In this document: piece after piece, positions 15,431 to 25,183 of the stretch
Numbering within the stretch: position 1 is the first letter of the stretch
Layout: each line of letters opens with the position of its first letter
Made by a program: the position numbers and the translations under genes
The notes under the pieces: generated by a model
The model's database searches: none
What the model was told of the DNA's origin: nothing
Seen by the model: the letters and a program-made list of their open reading frames with translations, nothing else
NCBI GenBank assembly: GCA_965661545.1
Contig: CBFIEF010000004.1
Span: 1 to 64,000 of the forward strand
DNA from: UBA7985 sp965661545
GTDB lineage: Bacteria; Pseudomonadota; Alphaproteobacteria; UBA7985
Direction: 5' to 3'
DNA: 64,000 bases

Positions 15431-16789
15431 TTAGTTCTCCAGCGGCAAGAGCGACAGCGTGCGGGGCTCGCTGGCTTGCTGCAAAAACAAATCGGCAATC
15501 GCGCGCACATCCTCGAGCGTTACCCCGTCGATGGTTTCTTCCAACGTTAGGTAAATGCCGTAATCGGACTGGCTTGCCACCACACTTTCAAACGAACTCG
15601 CCGGTCCATCGACACTATCGGCAGCGTAAACAAGGCCGTTCATCAGCCGTCGCTTTTGCCGGGCAAGGCGCTCCTCGGTCAGGTCGTTGGCCAGCCAGTT
15701 CCGCAAGAAGCTTTCTGCCTCGTCCAGCACCTCAACGGCATCCAGACCCTCAACCGGTTGAACGTTCAACTGCGCCCAGTCCTGCCCCTCATCCAAAACC
15801 ATGCTGAACCCCGCGCTCAAAGCGATCTCACGCTCGGTTTGGAGGTAACGGGTGAATGGCGCATCCAAGCCACTGGTCAGCATGGACGTGAGCAAACGCG
15901 CCGCGTAGCGAGCTTGGAAAGCTTCGGTGCCGGTTTCGGCTATAACCTCAGGCAAGCGCCATGCACGGCGGGCTGAGGCTTTGGTGATCAACGCATCGGT
16001 GACTTCTTCGAAACCCGGTTCGAACGGACGAACTGCATCAGGACGGATCCGCGCGGGAACATCGCCGGGTTCGAAGATGCCGAAATGTTTTTCCGCCAAA
16101 GTCAACACGTCCTCTGGCGTCGCGTCACCGGATACAATCAACACCGCATTATTCGGCTGGTACCACGCATTGTGAAAGTCGAGCAGGTTCTGCGGCGTCA
16201 GCGCACCGAATTCCTCTTCAAACCCAATGACAGGGTGGTCGTAGGCCGGTGCGCCCCTAAGTGTCGCGCGCAATTGATGCGATGCACGGGCGGAGGGATT
16301 GTTTTCCCAGCGCTGCCGGAATTCTTGCAGCACCACGCCCTTCTCGTTCTCCAATTGATCGCTGTCAGCGTCCACGCCGTTCATCAGGATTGCGTTCAAT
16401 TCCAAAAACAGCTCCAGATGCTCAGAACCCATCACGCCGTAGTAGCTGGTTACGTTAGCCGAGGTTGAGGCGTTGTCCGTGGCGCCAATGCGGCCCAAAG
16501 CGCCATCATACTCACCCGGCGCTAGACCGCGCCCGCGATGCTCTGGCGACCCACGGAACATCATGTGCTCCAGAACATGGGCGATACCATATTGGCCGGG
16601 CTGCTCGTCCAAGGCGCCAACTTTGTACACCACGCGCGCATGAACTGCCGGGGCGCGGTCGTTTTCGATGACGATTACGTCCATGCCGTTGTCGAGCGTG
16701 AACCAGCGCGCCTGCTCATACAGCGCGGACGCCGGGGCAGCGGCCAGCGTGGCAAATGCACCTGAAAGGGCAAATATCAGTCGTTTCAT
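15431..16789 (-). CDS. M16 family zinc metallopeptidase, catalytic subunit
   Basis: A 452-residue exported peptidase. A signal peptide (MKRLIFALSGAFATLAAAPASA) is followed by the inverted zinc motif HVLEH and a downstream glutamate in ENEKGVVLQE, so the catalytic site is intact. M16 peptidases cut short, unstructured peptides. With the adjacent non-catalytic subunit it should form a periplasmic two-subunit enzyme. The ATG at 16789 gives a normal signal peptide; the frame is open to 16849. It belongs to the leftward ispG-to-M16 run. Confidence 0.94.
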   Translation of the reverse strand: MKRLIFALSGAFATLAAAPASALYEQARWFTLDNGMDVIVIENDRAPAVHARVVYKVGALDEQPGQYGIAHVLEHMMFRGSPEHRGRGLAPGEYDGALGRIGATDNASTSANVTSYYGVMGSEHLELFLELNAILMNGVDADSDQLENEKGVVLQEFRQRWENNPSARASHQLRATLRGAPAYDHPVIGFEEEFGALTPQNLLDFHNAWYQPNNAVLIVSGDATPEDVLTLAEKHFGIFEPGDVPARIRPDAVRPFEPGFEEVTDALITKASARRAWRLPEVIAETGTEAFQARYAARLLTSMLTSGLDAPFTRYLQTEREIALSAGFSMVLDEGQDWAQLNVQPVEGLDAVEVLDEAESFLRNWLANDLTEERLARQKRRLMNGLVYAADSVDGPASSFESVVASQSDYGIYLTLEETIDGVTLEDVRAIADLFLQQASEPRTLSLLPLEN

Positions 16790-16873
16790 GGTCTCTCCAA
16801 AAACGTCAAAATACGTTCGTGCGGTCCCAACAGACCGGCACGGTACCAAAAGCTTGAACAGGAATATGGTGCT

Positions 16874-17554
16874 TTAGCGCTGTAAAACGACCGGCGCGCC
16901 GACAACAGTCACGCCTTCTGGAAGAGATGTGACCAGTGGCGCTGTATTTGTTGCTGCGACCACCGGTGCCAAGTTGGTTACTGGCGCTCCAATCGCCAAA
17001 GCCGACAGCGCTGCAGCGTCTTCTGCGCTCAGGACAACAACGCCTTCACCCAGTCCAGCGCTTTCTGCCGGTGCGCCCAGCGGGACCGGCGCCAAGTCCG
17101 GCGAAATGGTCATTGCCGGAGCGCTAGCAGGCTCACTGAACACCGGGAACAAAGAACCAGCCGCGTTGGTTTGCGGTGAGATGAATTCCTGCGAGGCTGC
17201 ACCATTTGAGCCGCTCGCGACGATCCGGCCAATGGGCTGATATTCGGGAACTTCGCCCGTGACCACTGTCATCGGCACGTATTCGGGCTCCGGCTCCGGC
17301 TCCAACGTGAACATCAGCGATTCGATCTCGGACTGCGACGGCAAACTGGCCGTAACGTCCTGTGGGTTCAGCGGTGTTGGCAGGCGGGAAAAGTCAGTTG
17401 GGACCGCCAGTCCTCGGTTTTGCGGGATCGAGTACTCGTCAACCAAGCCCTCACTGGTCACACCACCCAGTCCGCGCGTCAAAGCTCCGCAGCCTGTAAC
17501 AAGCAGGCTGCTGGCCAAGAGAACCAGAACTGAAACGAAGCGCGATAGCTGCAT
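16874..17554 (-). CDS. DUF3035-like lipoprotein
   Basis: A 226-residue lipoprotein with a lipobox LVTGC at residues 18-22. The following segment (DEYSIPQNRGLAVPTDFSRLPTPL) is the conserved part of DUF3035 proteins found next to lspA in Rhodobacterales. The C-terminal 130 residues are low-complexity, rich in Pro, Ala and Val. It lies 11 bases after lspA, which encodes the signal peptidase that would process it. Function unknown; an outer-membrane or periplasmic role is inferred from the lipobox. Confidence 0.82.
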   Translation of the reverse strand: MQLSRFVSVLVLLASSLLVTGCGALTRGLGGVTSEGLVDEYSIPQNRGLAVPTDFSRLPTPLNPQDVTASLPSQSEIESLMFTLEPEPEPEYVPMTVVTGEVPEYQPIGRIVASGSNGAASQEFISPQTNAAGSLFPVFSEPASAPAMTISPDLAPVPLGAPAESAGLGEGVVVLSAEDAAALSALAIGAPVTNLAPVVAATNTAPLVTSLPEGVTVVGAPVVLQR

Positions 17555-17565
17555 TGGTGTGTCTT

Positions 17566-18063
17566 CTACTCCGGAGAAATCGTTTTCCGCTTACCCGACA
17601 GAAACATCATATCAATCAGAATTAGGGCAACGCCAAGGACAATTGCTGAGTCCGCCACGTTAAATGACGGCCAATGGGCAGTTCCGATGTGGAAATCAAG
17701 GAAGTCCACGACGGTCTGCCGCAAGGGATTGAGGCGGTCCATGGCATTGCCAACCGCGCCACCCGCGATCAAAGCGTAAGCAGCGATGACGATCCGTTTG
17801 TCCGTCTTTGACCCCAAAAAGACCAGAACGCCTGCCACGACAAAGGCGAGGATGCCGATGAAGTAGCGGCCACCGTCATTGAAGTTGCCGAGCGAGAACG
17901 CAATCCCCGAATTCCGAACATGCCAAATGTTGAAGAATGGCGTGATCTCGCGGATGTCGAGATTGCCCGCATAGGACTGGTCAACAAAAGCCACGATCAT
18001 GAACTTGGTTGCCTGATCCAAGGCAAGCACCAGCAAAGCGAGAAGAATACCCCAGCGAAACAT
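17566..18063 (-). CDS. lspA: Lipoprotein signal peptidase
   Basis: Signal peptidase II cleaves prolipoproteins after diacylglyceryl transfer in the inner membrane. The 165-residue protein has four hydrophobic segments and the two catalytic aspartates in GNAMDRL and FNVADSAI. I chose the ATG at 18063, 3 bases after the ileS stop; a TTG immediately upstream would overlap. The ileS-lspA pairing is widespread. The M16 and DUF3035-like genes continue the operon. Confidence 0.96.
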   Translation of the reverse strand: MFRWGILLALLVLALDQATKFMIVAFVDQSYAGNLDIREITPFFNIWHVRNSGIAFSLGNFNDGGRYFIGILAFVVAGVLVFLGSKTDKRIVIAAYALIAGGAVGNAMDRLNPLRQTVVDFLDFHIGTAHWPSFNVADSAIVLGVALILIDMMFLSGKRKTISPE

Positions 18064-18066
18064 CAA

Positions 18067-20931
18067 TTAGCCTTTCGATGCAGAAACTGCGGTCTCACAG
18101 CGTCCACAAATGCCTTGGGGATTGGCTGCGACTTCTGGCAGCACCTGCCAACAACGCTGACACTTCTGGCCCTCCGCCAACGTCGGCTCGACCGACACAC
18201 CGGCAATGTCTTCCACACGCACAGCCGAAGCCGGACCGTCGCCTTCGGTGATCGTAACGCCAGAGACAATGGCGACTTCGGTGAAATCGACACTGGCTAC
18301 AGCCGCATGGAGGTCGCTGGACAAATGCACCGTTGGCGCTGCTTGCAGGCTGGAGCCGATGGTCTTTTCTTGACGAAGCGGCTCGAGCGCAGACGTGATG
18401 ACCCGGCGCACAGCAAACACCTTGGACCACTTTTCGGCCAATTCAGCGTTAGCCCATGCCTGCGGGATTTCGGGGATGGTGCGCAGGTGTACAGAGTCCG
18501 TATCAACCAGCTTTTCCGGCAGATCTTTTTCGTCTTCCGCCCGTGTCATCCACGCTTCTTCTGCTGTGAACGACAGGATTGGCGCAAGCCATGCGGTCAG
18601 GCAGGAGAAACACTCGGCCAAAACCGTGCGAGCGGCCCGCGCGCGCAGCCTATCTGCTGCGTCACAGTAAAGCGCATCCTTGCGGATGTCGAAGTAGAGC
18701 GACGATAGATCCACGGCGCAGAAGTTGTGCAGCTCAGTATACAAACGGTGGAAGTCGTAAGCCTCAGCAGACGAACGCACCAAAGCGTCAAGCTCACTCA
18801 ACCGGTGCAGCACCCAACGCTCAAGCTCAGGCAGGTCTTCGTAAGGAACTGCCTGCGACGGCTGGAAAGAGCCCAAATTTCCGAGTGTAAAACGCAAGGT
18901 ATTTCGGAAGCGACGGTAAGCGTCTGCAGAATGCTTCAGAATCGCCGGGCCAATGCGCAGATCATCACTATAATCCGAAGCCACGACCCACAGCCGCAGA
19001 ATATCGATCCCGAACTGCTTGGCGACGTCATCCGGTGCGGTGACATTGCCCAGCGACTTGGACATCTTGTTCCCTTTCTCATCCAGCACGAAGCCGTGAG
19101 TAAGAATGGAATCGTAAGGAGCACGCCCGCGCGTTCCAACGCCAACCAGCAGGGATGAGTGGAACCAGCCGCGATGCTGATCCGAGCCTTCGAGATACAG
19201 GTCAGCAGGCCATTTCAGCTCTGGACGCCGTTCCAGGACAAACGCATGCGTCGCGCCACTGTCGAACCAGACTTCAACAACGTCCTTGCCTTGCTCAAAA
19301 TCGTCGGGATTGTAGTCGCTACCCAAGAACCGCGATGCCGGGCTGTTAAACCACGCGTCCCCGCCTTCGAGTTCATAGGCCTGGGCAATGCGCTCGATCA
19401 CGGCCGGATCGCGCAAGGGCTGACCATCGGACTTACGCACGAAAATTGGCAGCGGAACGCCCCAAACGCGTTGGCGAGAGACACACCAATCCGGACGGGA
19501 TTCAATCATTGAGGTGATGCGGTTTCGGCCTTGTTCCGGGACAAAACCCGTTTCGCTCAGCGCCTTTAGCGCGCCATCACGCAGGCCTTTTTCTTCCATC
19601 GAAATGAACCACTGCGCCGTATTCCGGAAGATGAGCGGTGCTTTCGAGCGCCAGGAATGCGGATAGGAGTGCTCAAGCTTGCCCTTGGCCAGCAAACCGC
19701 CAGCCTCAATCATCGCCTTTAGGATCGGACCAAGCGCCGTGCCGTCTTTGCCCTTTTGGTTATAAACCGTCAGGCCGGCAAACAGCGGAACGTGGTCGTA
19801 GAAGCTGCCGTCTTCAGCGACGGTCATCGGCACTTCGATGCCATGCTTTACCGTCGCCAGCTGCCAGTCATCGAAACCATGCCCCGGCGCGATGTGAACC
19901 AAGCCCGTGCCCTGCTCCGTGGTGACGTAGTCGCCGTGGAACATGGGTACGTCATAGTCATAGCCTTGACCGTTCAGCGGGTGCTGGGCGATGACGCCCG
20001 TGAGGTCAACGTTGATGTCTTCGCGGGTCCAGGACTCCACTTTAGCCGCCTGTGCGGTGGCTTCGGCGGTCTCATCCGCGATGATCAGTCGCTCACCCAC
20101 TTGCGCCAGCGACCCTTCGGCCACGGCATCAACGCGGTACACGCCATATTTGATGTCATCATGGAAAGCCATGGCCCGGTTACCGGGGATGGTCCACGTG
20201 GTGGTAGTCCAAATGACGGCCTTTGCGCCAACAAGCTCAGCTTGCGGCGCTGCTGTGATCGGGAACTTAACCCAGATGGTGACGGACTTGTGCGGGTAGT
20301 ACTCGACTTCGGCATCAGCCAGAGCCGTCTTCTCAACCACCGACCACAGCACGGGCTTGTTGCCCTTGTATAGCTGCTCGTCGAGCAGGAACTTGCCCAG
20401 CTCGCGCACAATCTGCGCCTCAGCATCGTAATGCATGGTCAAGTAAGGCTTTTCCCAATTGCCCATCACGCCCAAACGCTTGAACTGGCGGGTTTGCTCT
20501 TCGACCCAGCCTTGCGCAAAATCGCGGCATTCGCGGCGGAATTCGATGACGTCGACGTCGTCCTTATCCTGCCCTCGCTCGCGGTACTGTTCTTCGATCT
20601 TCCATTCAATCGGCAAACCGTGACAATCCCAGCCCGGCACGTAGTGCGCGTCCTTGCCCATCATCTGGTGGCTGCGGTTGATCACGTCCTTCAGGATTTT
20701 GTTCAGGGCGTGCCCAATGTGCAGGTTGCCGTTTGCATAAGGCGGGCCATCGTGCAGGACGAATTTGGGACGTCCTTTGGACTCTTCCCGGATCCGGTCA
20801 AACAGGCCCATTTCCTCCCATTTCGCCAACCATTCAGGCTCGCGGGTCGGCAAATTGCCGCGCATGGGAAAAGCCGTTTCCGGTGTCGTCACTGTGTCTC
20901 GGAAATCGCGGGCGTTATCAGTGTCGCTCAT
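18067..20931 (-). CDS. ileS: Isoleucyl-tRNA synthetase
   Basis: A 954-residue class I aminoacyl-tRNA synthetase. The HIGH motif is in NGNLHIGHALNK and the KMSKS motif in GNKMSKSLGN. A long editing domain lies between them, and a C-terminal zinc-finger pair (CQRCW and CGRCET) marks the bacterial eubacterial-type enzyme. It charges tRNA-Ile and hydrolyses misactivated valine. The start at 20931 gives a normal N-terminus; ribF lies about 110 bp upstream on the same strand. Confidence 0.97.
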   Translation of the reverse strand: MSDTDNARDFRDTVTTPETAFPMRGNLPTREPEWLAKWEEMGLFDRIREESKGRPKFVLHDGPPYANGNLHIGHALNKILKDVINRSHQMMGKDAHYVPGWDCHGLPIEWKIEEQYRERGQDKDDVDVIEFRRECRDFAQGWVEEQTRQFKRLGVMGNWEKPYLTMHYDAEAQIVRELGKFLLDEQLYKGNKPVLWSVVEKTALADAEVEYYPHKSVTIWVKFPITAAPQAELVGAKAVIWTTTTWTIPGNRAMAFHDDIKYGVYRVDAVAEGSLAQVGERLIIADETAEATAQAAKVESWTREDINVDLTGVIAQHPLNGQGYDYDVPMFHGDYVTTEQGTGLVHIAPGHGFDDWQLATVKHGIEVPMTVAEDGSFYDHVPLFAGLTVYNQKGKDGTALGPILKAMIEAGGLLAKGKLEHSYPHSWRSKAPLIFRNTAQWFISMEEKGLRDGALKALSETGFVPEQGRNRITSMIESRPDWCVSRQRVWGVPLPIFVRKSDGQPLRDPAVIERIAQAYELEGGDAWFNSPASRFLGSDYNPDDFEQGKDVVEVWFDSGATHAFVLERRPELKWPADLYLEGSDQHRGWFHSSLLVGVGTRGRAPYDSILTHGFVLDEKGNKMSKSLGNVTAPDDVAKQFGIDILRLWVVASDYSDDLRIGPAILKHSADAYRRFRNTLRFTLGNLGSFQPSQAVPYEDLPELERWVLHRLSELDALVRSSAEAYDFHRLYTELHNFCAVDLSSLYFDIRKDALYCDAADRLRARAARTVLAECFSCLTAWLAPILSFTAEEAWMTRAEDEKDLPEKLVDTDSVHLRTIPEIPQAWANAELAEKWSKVFAVRRVITSALEPLRQEKTIGSSLQAAPTVHLSSDLHAAVASVDFTEVAIVSGVTITEGDGPASAVRVEDIAGVSVEPTLAEGQKCQRCWQVLPEVAANPQGICGRCETAVSASKG

Positions 20932-21042
20932 GGGTCTAAGGCTACTCAGTCAACGGTGAATCAATAAGGTACGCAATACAGGTACGCAGCGTTAAACGCG
21001 AGTGTGACAGGCGCAACGCGGCTAACCAGCTGGAACGTAGAT

Positions 21043-22002
21043 TTAAGGCGCCAAACGGCGGCGCGCTTCATCACAGTCTTCAGCGATTTGGACTTTCAGC
21101 GCTTCCAGACCTTTGAACTCCAAATCTGGATGGATGAAACTGTCGAACCAAAAGCGCACATGTTCGTCGTAAATATCGCCAGACCAGTCAAGCAAATGCA
21201 CCTCAAAACGCTCCTCAACACCGTCTACAGTCGGGCGCGTTCCGAGGTAGGAAACGGCGGGCAATCGCTCGCCACCGTTCACGGCAGCCCAGCCGGCGTA
21301 GACCCCGAAATGCGGACGAAGTTGAAGCGAAGGCCAGCTCAGATTGGCTGTGGGAAAGCCCAACGTACGGCCAATTTGGTCACCGTGCTCAACAACACCT
21401 TCGGCGCTCCATTGCCGCCCAAGCAGGCGATTTGCGGTTGGAACATCTGCGTCTGTCAGCGCTTGACGCACGCGAGAGGAAGAAATCACCCCGCCTTCGG
21501 CATCGTCATGGCGCAGCGGAACCGCTGAAACGCCAAAGCTCATATCCTGACCCCAACGCCCAAGCTGCAGCATGTCCCCTCCGCGCTTGTGTCCGAAACG
21601 GAAATCAGGACCAGCAAGCACGTGCCTTGTCCCTAAATGGGTTGCTAGAATATCCAAGGCAAAGGCTTCGGCCTCAACGCTGGAAAGATCGTCGTTGAAA
21701 GCCAGTTCGACCATGACATCGACCAGCCCGGTCTCACCCAGCAACTCGACCCGCTGCTCAACACCGCGCGTCAGCAAAAACGGTGGCTTGTCCGGCCCAG
21801 CGAAGTACCGGCGCGGATGCGGCGCAAAGGTCAGGACGCCAGCCCGGCACCCCAGCTCATCCGCCTTGGCGCGCGCGCCTTCGAGCAAGGCATGATGCCC
21901 GCGATGAATGCCGTCGAAGTTGCCAACAGCAAATACGACATCGTTAAATTTTCGATCCCACGTCTTGAGTGTCTCAAGTGGGACGGAGGGATACCATTTC
22001 AC
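21043..22002 (-). CDS. ribF: Bifunctional riboflavin kinase/FAD synthetase
   Basis: Makes FMN and FAD from riboflavin. The 319-residue protein has the nucleotidyltransferase motif VGNFDGIHRGHHALL near the N-terminus, ISSSRVRQAL in the linker, and the riboflavin-kinase motif GRTLGFPTANL with RPHFGVYA in the C-terminal half. The start is GTG at 22002, overlapping the ispG stop by 4 bases, which indicates translational coupling. The ribF-ileS-lspA order is common in bacteria. Confidence 0.96.
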   Translation of the reverse strand: MKWYPSVPLETLKTWDRKFNDVVFAVGNFDGIHRGHHALLEGARAKADELGCRAGVLTFAPHPRRYFAGPDKPPFLLTRGVEQRVELLGETGLVDVMVELAFNDDLSSVEAEAFALDILATHLGTRHVLAGPDFRFGHKRGGDMLQLGRWGQDMSFGVSAVPLRHDDAEGGVISSSRVRQALTDADVPTANRLLGRQWSAEGVVEHGDQIGRTLGFPTANLSWPSLQLRPHFGVYAGWAAVNGGERLPAVSYLGTRPTVDGVEERFEVHLLDWSGDIYDEHVRFWFDSFIHPDLEFKGLEALKVQIAEDCDEARRRLAP

Positions 22003-23108
22003 TGCGCCAGCGCCGCCTCGATCTTCTCTGCTTCGTCCTCAATCAATCCAACGAAATGATCTACCATTTCGGCGTCACTCACATTGTGATCAGGACGTCC
22101 GTTCATGTACACTTTATGGCGTCCGTTGCCACCACCCGTCAGCCCCAAAACAGTTTGCGCCGCCTCGCCCGGTCCATTAACCACGCAGCCGAGCACAGAA
22201 ACATCCATCGGCGTGCTGATGTGGGCCACCCGCTGCTCAATTTCTGTGACGACATTAATAACGTCAAAACCCTGCCGCGAGCATGAGGGGCACGCGATGA
22301 TGTTCACACCTCGGTGCCGCAATCCCAGCGACTTGAGCAGATCGAAGCCAACGTGAATTTCCTCCACCGGGTCAGCCGACAAGCTCACACGGATGGTGTC
22401 GCCAATCCCCGACCACAGCAGGTTCCCCAGCCCAACTGCGCTCTTTACCGTGCCCAGCCGTGCAGGACCGGCTTCGGTAATGCCAAGGTGGAAGGGGTAG
22501 TCGCAGGCATCCGCCAAACCGGCATAGGCAGCCACTGCCAGAAACACATCGCTGGCTTTGACCGAAATCTTGATATCGTGAAAATCACAGTCTTCGAGCA
22601 GCTTTATCGAATCCAGCGCGCTCTCAACCAACGCTTCAGGACAGGGCTCGCCATATTTTTCAAGCAGATGCTTTTCCAGCGAACCGCCGTTGACGCCGAT
22701 CCGAATGGAACAACCGTTGGCCTTCGCCGCGCGAACGACCTCGGCCACGCGCTCTTTACTGCCGATGTTACCCGGATTGATCCGCAAGCACGCCGCGCCC
22801 TTGTCCGCCGCTTCGAGCGCTCTTTTGTAGTGAAAGTGGATATCCGCGACGAGGGGAACGGACACGGCTTTGACGATTTGGTCAAAGGTGGCCGTGGATG
22901 CTTCATCAGGGCAAGACACGCGCACAATGTCCGCGCCGGCTTCCTCAAGCGCGCGGATTTGATTGATCGTTGCTTGCACATCCGGCGTCGGCGTGTTGGT
23001 CATCGACTGAACGGTGATGGGAGAATCGCCACCGACGGGAACGTCACCGACCATCACTCGTCGGGTTTTCCGCCGTTCGATGTCTCTCCACGGTCGTATG
23101 GATGACAT
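21999..23108 (-). CDS. ispG: 4-hydroxy-3-methylbut-2-enyl-diphosphate synthase
   Basis: An iron-sulfur enzyme that converts MEcPP to HMBPP in the MEP isoprenoid pathway. The 369-residue protein shows QSMTNTPT, LVADIHFHYK, RINPGNIG, the cluster cysteines in IIACPSCSRQGFD and VLGCVVNGPGEA, all expected for IspG. The ATG at 23108 is preceded by GGAGGAC at good spacing, so the open extension to 23174 is not used. It is the first gene of the leftward run and is divergent from the LpoA-like gene. Confidence 0.96.
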   Translation of the reverse strand: MSSIRPWRDIERRKTRRVMVGDVPVGGDSPITVQSMTNTPTPDVQATINQIRALEEAGADIVRVSCPDEASTATFDQIVKAVSVPLVADIHFHYKRALEAADKGAACLRINPGNIGSKERVAEVVRAAKANGCSIRIGVNGGSLEKHLLEKYGEPCPEALVESALDSIKLLEDCDFHDIKISVKASDVFLAVAAYAGLADACDYPFHLGITEAGPARLGTVKSAVGLGNLLWSGIGDTIRVSLSADPVEEIHVGFDLLKSLGLRHRGVNIIACPSCSRQGFDVINVVTEIEQRVAHISTPMDVSVLGCVVNGPGEAAQTVLGLTGGGNGRHKVYMNGRPDHNVSDAEMVDHFVGLIEDEAEKIEAALAQ

Positions 23109-23354
23109 ACGGTTGTCCTCCTGAAGCATAATTATGCCTGATTGGTGTCGGAAAGCCTCAATGTACGATAACAATAACGTATAAACGTGTCTGGTTTTCG
23201 TTTACGAGTTTCCAATCTGTAGTGTCAGGATAAATGTGGGCGTATCGTGGATGCGTGTCACGGGCTTAGAACGTAAAGGGCGCATGCGCCTTTGACATGC
23301 TCGAAGCCGAAAGAAGAAGCAAGACAGCGAAAAAATCGCTGCAGGTGCGAATAA

Positions 23355-24728
23355 ATGTATGAGTCGAGGTTTGGTTTCATGGACCGCTGGTTTTCCTTAG
23401 CAAGGCCACTTTTGATCGGGTTGAGCTTCCTGTCCTTGGGTGCTTTCACTGCGTGTGTTGAAACGACATACGCGACGATGGACGCAGAGGTCACGACGAC
23501 CACTCAGACGGAATCAGCCTATCGCATGATTATGACGCCCAACGGTTTGCGCGTCATCACGCCAGAAGGCTACCTGATTGACCCACAGCAAACGCCTGCG
23601 TCCGTCGACGTGACCCAGCTGGAGCCCGCGAAGCCCCCTGTGATCGCGATTTTGCTACCGCTAACCGGTTCTTTGGCCGAAATCGGCGAAGCAATGAAAA
23701 ACGGGGCGGAGCTTGCTATTAAAGACAAAGGCATTGCCGGCACCTTTGAAACCCGTATCTACGACACCCGCTCCGACAATTCTGGGGCTCAGGCTGCAGC
23801 CGCAGAAGCATTGCGCGACGGAGCAAAATTGATCCTTGGCCCCCTGCGCGGTGACGCCATTTCCCCCGTATCCCGGATGGCCGCGCGTCAGCGCGTTAAC
23901 GTGGTTAGCTTTAGCAATGACATCACGCGCGCTACGCCAAACGCTTATATCATGGGCATTACACCGGAAGCCGTAACCAAGCGCGTGCTTGAATATTCCG
24001 CACGTCGTGGTCAGCGGCGCATTGCTATCGTTGCGCCAGCTGACACCTATGGCCAGGCTGCTGCAGATGCAGCAAACGGTTTGGCACGCTTCGTTGGTGC
24101 TGAAATTGCGCTGACCGAAACCTACCCTTCCGATCCTCAAGATCGACCAGGCCGAACGGCAGTTGCGCAATCAGTGGGCCAGCGTGCTGATATCTTTGAT
24201 GCAATCTACCTGCCCGATACCGCCGAGGCAGGTGATATGGCGTCACTCCTTTACTTCTACGGTGTAGATCCAAGTCGGGTGCGCTATCTGGGCGTGCCGA
24301 TTTGGGACCAGCAAGCCAACCAACTCATTTCCGAACAAGCACTGCTGGGCGCAGTTTATGCGTCACCCGCCGAACGGGGGTTTGGAGCTTTCCAGGCGTC
24401 GTTCAAGTCTGTATTCAATAAAGATCCTCACCCGCTGTCCTCTGTCGCCTATGACGGCGTCGCGATGGCGCTTGAACTGGCGGCACGCGGACCAGCGGTC
24501 CAGTACTCGACCTCTGAGCTAGAGCGGCCACAGGGCTTCAACGGTGTTGACGGTCCATTTGCACTGCGCTTTGACAAGCGTGTCGAGCGAGGAATGGCCA
24601 TCAAGCGCATTAGCAGCGTCGGTCTGGAATTGGTGGAAGATGCCCCGGCAACTTTGTACCGCAGCACCGCTTCAGCGATGGCCGTTCAACAGCAAACCAC
24701 CACTTCCCAATCACTCTTTAATCAGTGA
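23355..24728 (+). CDS. LpoA-like penicillin-binding-protein activator lipoprotein
   Basis: A 457-residue lipoprotein: signal peptide with lipobox GAFTAC, then about 60 variable residues, then a periplasmic type 1 binding fold from about residue 90 (PVIAILLPLTGSLAEIGEAM, KLILGPLRGDAISPVSRMA, RRIAIVAPADTYG, IYLPDTAEAGDMASLLYFYG). This is the ABC-type amino-acid-receptor fold also used by LpoA, which activates PBP1A in peptidoglycan synthesis. With no transporter genes nearby, the LpoA-like role is favoured over transport. An alternative ATG at 23379 gives a more typical signal peptide and may be the true start. Confidence 0.85.
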   Translation: MYESRFGFMDRWFSLARPLLIGLSFLSLGAFTACVETTYATMDAEVTTTTQTESAYRMIMTPNGLRVITPEGYLIDPQQTPASVDVTQLEPAKPPVIAILLPLTGSLAEIGEAMKNGAELAIKDKGIAGTFETRIYDTRSDNSGAQAAAAEALRDGAKLILGPLRGDAISPVSRMAARQRVNVVSFSNDITRATPNAYIMGITPEAVTKRVLEYSARRGQRRIAIVAPADTYGQAAADAANGLARFVGAEIALTETYPSDPQDRPGRTAVAQSVGQRADIFDAIYLPDTAEAGDMASLLYFYGVDPSRVRYLGVPIWDQQANQLISEQALLGAVYASPAERGFGAFQASFKSVFNKDPHPLSSVAYDGVAMALELAARGPAVQYSTSELERPQGFNGVDGPFALRFDKRVERGMAIKRISSVGLELVEDAPATLYRSTASAMAVQQQTTTSQSLFNQ

Positions 24729-25183
24729 ATGGCCGTTGCCGCGGAACAGGCCGTGCAAGCCCCCACGCACGCAGGTTATGCGACCAAGCGTCTGATGCGT
24801 GACATCAGAGCTTTTTGAGTTCTCACGCCCCCAAATTTTGACCAAAAACGGCAACATTGTGAGGCTTAAATTAAGGCACTTGGGACATTCTGACGGCCTT
24901 ACCCTCAGTTTCCAGAGCTTTTGTCTATAAACGGGAAAACACATGAAGGCTGGATTTTCGTTAAAATTGTTCGTAAAATTTTAAAAACGATGTTTTCCAA
25001 TAGGTTAAATCAAATTCTTCTTGCATGAGTTTAAACCCTTAGGTACATACCGTCGTAATAGCGCGACGTTTTAAGCGTCCAGCGAGTAATTTTATATCCC
25101 TACAGGGACGCCTGATCGAACTGATACCTCAATTTTCGGGGTGGATTTCAGGCAGAGCTGTAAATCGATTTGGAAACGAGAAT
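24729..25183. other. 455-bp AT-rich intergenic leader upstream of the large surface protein
   Basis: No supportable gene on either strand. The stretch at about 24950-25060 is strongly AT-rich with A- and T-tracts, in contrast to the flanks. It probably contains the promoter and leader of the 896-residue protein; no clear -35/-10 pair stood out. Confidence 0.5.
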
